Assembly (NCBI GenBank): GCA_016196905.1 | Contig: JACPWV010000162.1 | Coordinates: 1-5,297, forward strand | Direction of reading: 5' to 3' | Origin: Chloroflexota bacterium | Lineage (GTDB): Bacteria > Chloroflexota > Anaerolineae > UBA7937 > JACPPX01 | DNA: 5,297 nt | Part shown: positions 1 through 5,297 of the stretch, piece after piece | Layout of the letters: the number at the start of each line of letters is the position of its first letter | Numbering within the stretch: the first letter of the stretch is position 1 | The notes under the pieces: generated by a model | Databases searched by the model: none | Told to the model about the DNA's origin: nothing | Seen by the model: the letters and a program-made list of their open reading frames with translations, nothing else | Translations under genes and position numbers: made by a program

Positions 1-35
1 CAGCATAACATCGACACGAGCAGGGGTCAAGTAAG

Positions 36-65
36 TTGACAGAGCGTGCGGGGGTGTGCTACCAT
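36..65 (+). promoter_or_regulatory. Candidate sigma70-type promoter P1 (extended -10)
   Basis: A perfect -35 hexamer TTGACA (36-41) is followed after 18 bp by TACCAT (60-65), four of six matches to TATAAT, with a TG one base upstream (57-58) giving an extended -10. Transcription would start near 71-73 and run into the hairpin and T-run at 86-148. The -35 also forms the right arm of a small inverted repeat, GTCAA-N5-TTGAC (26-40), which could be an operator or chance. The motif match is seen directly; activity is inferred. Confidence 0.55.
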
Positions 66-71
66 TCATCT

Positions 72-148
72 CGCTTATGATGTGGCCTCCTGCCCTGAGG
101 GGGAAGGCAGCCCAATCCGATCGCGCTCAGCCCCTCGGAGGTTTTTTT
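72..148 (+). ncRNA. Putative small RNA or attenuated leader
   Basis: The stretch between promoter P1 and the T-run has no credible reading frame but has pairing potential. Outer arms CCTCC (86-90) and GGAGG (137-141) pair perfectly. Next to them GAGGGG (97-102) can pair with CCCCTC (131-136). Alternatively TGCC (91-94) can pair with GGCA (106-109) as an inner hairpin, and CCGA (117-120) can pair with TCGG (135-138), competing with the outer stem. Mutually exclusive pairings upstream of a T-run are what an attenuator would show, but they are also easy to find in GC-rich DNA. I do not recognise a SAM or SAH riboswitch here. It could be an independent ~75-nt RNA, a leader for the 230-3737 operon, or simply a terminator tail of an upstream gene. 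Confidence 0.35.
86..148 (+). terminator. Candidate intrinsic terminator
   Basis: Seven consecutive Ts (142-148) directly follow the GGAGG arm (137-141), which pairs with CCTCC (86-90), continued by GAGGGG/CCCCTC (97-102 with 131-136) after a bulge at 91-96. The loop is long (about 28 nt) and may carry its own helix, so the structure is not a classic compact terminator. The T-run and G+C arm are clear; the exact fold is inferred. It would stop transcripts from P1 or from a gene left of the window, before promoter P2. Confidence 0.5.
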
Positions 149-155
149 GTCTCGC

Positions 156-184
156 TTGACAGTTGGCTCAATTTGTGATAAAAG
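156..184 (+). promoter_or_regulatory. Candidate promoter P2 of the ahcY-MAT operon
   Basis: A second perfect TTGACA (156-161) is followed after 17 bp by TAAAAG (179-184), four of six matches to TATAAT. An overlapping alternative, GATAAA (177-182), sits at a 15-bp spacing with a TG upstream. Transcription would begin near 190, giving a leader of about 40 nt before the first start codon. This promoter lies just after the T-run at 142-148, so it is insulated from upstream transcription, and its -10 is buried inside the palindrome at 171-192. Confidence 0.6.
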
Positions 185-192
185 TCACAAAT
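171..192. promoter_or_regulatory. Perfect palindromic operator, Rex- or CRP/FNR-like
   Basis: ATTTGTGA (171-178), spacer TAAAAG, TCACAAAT (185-192): eight-base arms that are exact reverse complements. The inner part TTGTGA-N6-TCACAA equals the Rex operator consensus (Rex is an NADH/NAD+-sensing repressor), and TGTGA-N6-TCACA equals the core of CRP-type sites. The spacer is the predicted -10 element of P2, so a bound protein would block RNA polymerase. That favours a repressor such as Rex over an activator, since CRP-type activators bind further upstream. The palindrome is seen; the identity of the regulator is inferred. Confidence 0.7.
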
Positions 193-224
193 AGAGGAGT
201 CGGCTGTCAGCGAATAGAGGAGGT
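190..224 (+). promoter_or_regulatory. Duplicated Shine-Dalgarno-like repeat before the first gene
   Basis: The 10-mer AATAGAGGAG occurs at 190-199 and again at 213-222, 23 bp apart. The second copy extends to AGGAGGT (218-224), a full Shine-Dalgarno sequence five bases before ATG 230. The first copy has no ATG, GTG or TTG at a usable distance, so it is not an evident ribosome binding site. It may be a remnant duplication or a ribosome standby site. A second in-frame ATG at 233 is also within reach of the second copy, so the start is uncertain by one codon. Confidence 0.5.
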
Positions 225-229
225 GCGCG

Positions 230-2507
<2,278 letters not shown>

Positions 2508-2528
2508 TCGATCGAACGGGGGAGCCCG

Positions 2529-3737
2529 ATGCGCAACATCCTGGTGGAGAGCCTGGACAAGTTGCCGGTGGAGGAGCAGCAGGTGGAGCTGGTGGAGCGA
2601 AAGGGCGTCGGACACCCCGACTCCATCTGCGATGCCATCATGGAGGCCAGCTCGGTGGCCCTCTCCCGGGAGTATCTGAGTGCCTTCGGGAAAATCCTCC
2701 ATCACAACATCGACAAGGGACTTTTGGTAGCGGGGCGGACCAGCCCCAAGATCGGCGGGGGCAGCGTCGAGGAGAAGATGAAGCTGGTCTTCGGCGACCG
2801 CGCTGTGCAGGAGTTCAAAGGGGTCAAAATCCCGGTGACCCAGATCGTCTTTGATACAGCCAAGGATTGGTTCCGCCGCAACCTTCGCTTCGTCGATCCC
2901 GATCAGCACGTTCTGTTGATCGATGAGATCAAGCCCGGCTCCCCGGAACTGGTGGATATCTTCGAGCGAGAGCCGATCGGGGCCAACGACACTTCCGCGG
3001 CGGTGGGCTACGCGCCCTTGACCGCTACCGAGCGGATCGTCTTGGGAGTGGAACGCTACCTCAACAGCCCCGAGTTCAAGAGCGCCTTCCCTGAATCGGG
3101 GGAGGATATCAAGGTGATGGGTTATCGCCGGCGGCGCGAGCTGATCCTCACGGTGGCCATGGCCTTCGTGGATCGCTTCGTGCCCAGCGAGGTGGCTTAT
3201 TTCGCCCGCCGCGAGGAGATCCGGGACGCCATCGACGAGTTCGTCACGCGGGTGGGAGGCGGCGAGTTCGAGCGGATCAAGGTCGACTTGAACACTCTGG
3301 ATGCGCCGGGACGGGGCGAGGCGGGCATGTACCTGACCGTGCTGGGCACCTCGGCCGAGGGCGCGGATGGGGGCCAGGTGGGTCGGGGAAATAAGGTCAA
3401 CGGGGTGATCGCCCTCAACCGACCCATGAGCACCGAGGCGGCCGCTGGCAAGAACCCGGTCAGCCACGTAGGCAAGATCTACAACCTGCTGACGCACCGC
3501 ATCGCTGATCAGGTCCATCGCTCGGTGCCGGGCATCCGCGAGGTCTATATCTGGCTGTGCAGCCAGATTGGCCAGCCCATCGACCAGCCCCTCATCGCCT
3601 CCGCCCAGTTGATCTTGAAGCCGTCGGTGCAGCTGGCGGAGATCGCGCCGCAGATCGAGGCGGTTATTGAACGTGAATTGGGGGAGATCCACACCTTCAC
3701 TGAACGGCTGGCGCGGGGGGAGCTCAAGGTCTGGTAA
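2529..3737 (+). CDS. Archaeal-type methionine adenosyltransferase (SAM synthetase)
   Basis: Makes S-adenosylmethionine from methionine and ATP, releasing phosphate and pyrophosphate. The 402 residues match the length and motifs of the archaeal family (PF01941, often named mat), not classical bacterial MetK. Seen: [14 protein letters not shown] (22-35), HHNIDKG (58-64), the Gly-rich PKIGGG (73-78), IKPGSPEL (134-141), GANDTS (151-156) followed by [16 protein letters not shown] (191-198), [19 protein letters not shown] (273-292) and [19 protein letters not shown] (298-316). These cover the methionine/ATP pocket and metal ligands of the family; exact roles are inferred by homology. GGGGGAG (2518-2524) lies four bases before the ATG. 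It closes the operon and supplies the SAM whose by-product ahcY clears. The gene looks intact, with base composition like its neighbours, so any transfer from archaea would be old. The symbol is left blank because metK usually denotes the unrelated-looking bacterial form. Confidence 0.96.
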   Translation: MRNILVESLDKLPVEEQQVELVERKGVGHPDSICDAIMEASSVALSREYLSAFGKILHHNIDKGLLVAGRTSPKIGGGSVEEKMKLVFGDRAVQEFKGVKIPVTQIVFDTAKDWFRRNLRFVDPDQHVLLIDEIKPGSPELVDIFEREPIGANDTSAAVGYAPLTATERIVLGVERYLNSPEFKSAFPESGEDIKVMGYRRRRELILTVAMAFVDRFVPSEVAYFARREEIRDAIDEFVTRVGGGEFERIKVDLNTLDAPGRGEAGMYLTVLGTSAEGADGGQVGRGNKVNGVIALNRPMSTEAAAGKNPVSHVGKIYNLLTHRIADQVHRSVPGIREVYIWLCSQIGQPIDQPLIASAQLILKPSVQLAEIAPQIEAVIERELGEIHTFTERLARGELKVW

Positions 3738-3740
3738 TGA

Positions 3741-3769
3741 GACCTCGCGTGGCCGGTGGTCTGGAGGTC
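3741..3769. repeat. Inverted repeat after the SAM synthetase gene
   Basis: GACCTC (3741-3746) and GAGGTC (3764-3769) are perfect reverse complements. An overlapping alternative pairs AGACC (3740-3744) with GGTCT (3758-3762). No T-run follows, so it is not a clear intrinsic terminator. It lies just upstream of the TATAAT at 3773 and covers the expected -35 region, so it could instead be an operator. The arms are short and chance is possible. Confidence 0.35.
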
Positions 3770-3778
3770 GACTATAAT
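3750..3778 (+). promoter_or_regulatory. Candidate promoter P3 of the rmd-gmd unit
   Basis: A perfect TATAAT (3773-3778) stands out in GC-rich sequence 27 bp before the rmd start codon. At 17-bp spacing the -35 is TGGCCG (3750-3755), a poor match, so the promoter may be weak or need an activator. The start of transcription would fall near 3785, giving a ~20-nt leader that still includes the ribosome binding site. Confidence 0.5.
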
Positions 3779-3790
3779 CCTTGCCGTAGC

Positions 3791-3804
3791 GGGAGCGGTA
3801 CGCG

Positions 3805-3807
<3 letters not shown>
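3791..3807 (+). promoter_or_regulatory. RBS supporting the TTG start of rmd
   Basis: GGGAG (3791-3795) lies nine bases before TTG 3805. Reading the same frame upstream meets TAG at 3787-3789 with no ATG or GTG between, and later start codons would remove the Rossmann glycine motif that begins at residue 7. TTG is therefore the only sensible start. Confidence 0.7.

Positions 3808-5297
<1,490 letters not shown>

Noticed and set aside
1..39. 3' end of a gene entering from the left
   Set aside because: All three + frames close early (TAA at 6-8, TAA at 32-34, TGA at 37-39), so at most about 12 codons could be present. With no recognisable residues this cannot be supported.
60..229. SAM or SAH riboswitch upstream of the methyl-cycle operon
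   Set aside because: I looked for the conserved SAM-I core and the SAH-element core and found neither. A novel RNA is still possible and is listed as a finding.

Overview
The window is GC-rich bacterial DNA, densely coding, with every supported gene on the + strand. The gene set suggests a Chloroflexota (Anaerolineae-like) or similar, possibly thermophilic, bacterium: a DUF5671-type membrane protein, a short archaeal/Thermotoga-type S-adenosylhomocysteine hydrolase, an archaeal-type methionine adenosyltransferase and a GDP-mannose 4,6-dehydratase pair. This placement is inferred from gene families and base composition; there is no marker gene in the window.

Positions 1-229 are non-coding and regulatory. 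A first promoter (TTGACA with an extended -10, TGCTACCAT) is followed by about 70 nt that ends in a GC-rich stem and seven Ts, so it looks like a small RNA or an attenuated leader. A second TTGACA promoter follows at once. Its -10 region is the exact centre of a perfect palindrome, ATTTGTGA-N6-TCACAAAT, which matches the Rex operator consensus (TTGTGA-N6-TCACAA) and also the CRP/FNR-type core (TGTGA-N6-TCACA). The placement argues for repression.

Positions 230-3737 form a tight four-gene unit (gaps of 23, -4 and 21 nt): a five-helix DUF5671-like membrane protein with an internal duplication, ahcY (SAH hydrolase), a small DUF4190-like membrane protein whose GTG start overlaps the ahcY stop, and an archaeal-type methionine adenosyltransferase. 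The two enzymes make S-adenosylmethionine (SAM) and remove the S-adenosylhomocysteine (SAH) left by methyltransferases, so this is an activated-methyl-cycle operon. The roles of the two membrane proteins are unknown.

Positions 3738-3804 are a short intergenic gap with a perfect TATAAT and an inverted repeat. This probably marks a new transcription unit for nucleotide-sugar synthesis: an Rmd-like GDP-4-keto-6-deoxy-mannose reductase with a TTG start, then gmd (GDP-mannose 4,6-dehydratase), overlapping by one base and cut by the window end. Together they would make GDP-D-rhamnose or a related 6-deoxyhexose donor for surface glycans.

No mobile element, CRISPR array, tRNA or rRNA is visible. Nothing here amounts to a wholly new system. 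The most notable points are the palindrome placed over the promoter of a methyl-cycle operon, the pairing of two archaeal-type enzymes, and the terminated leader upstream.
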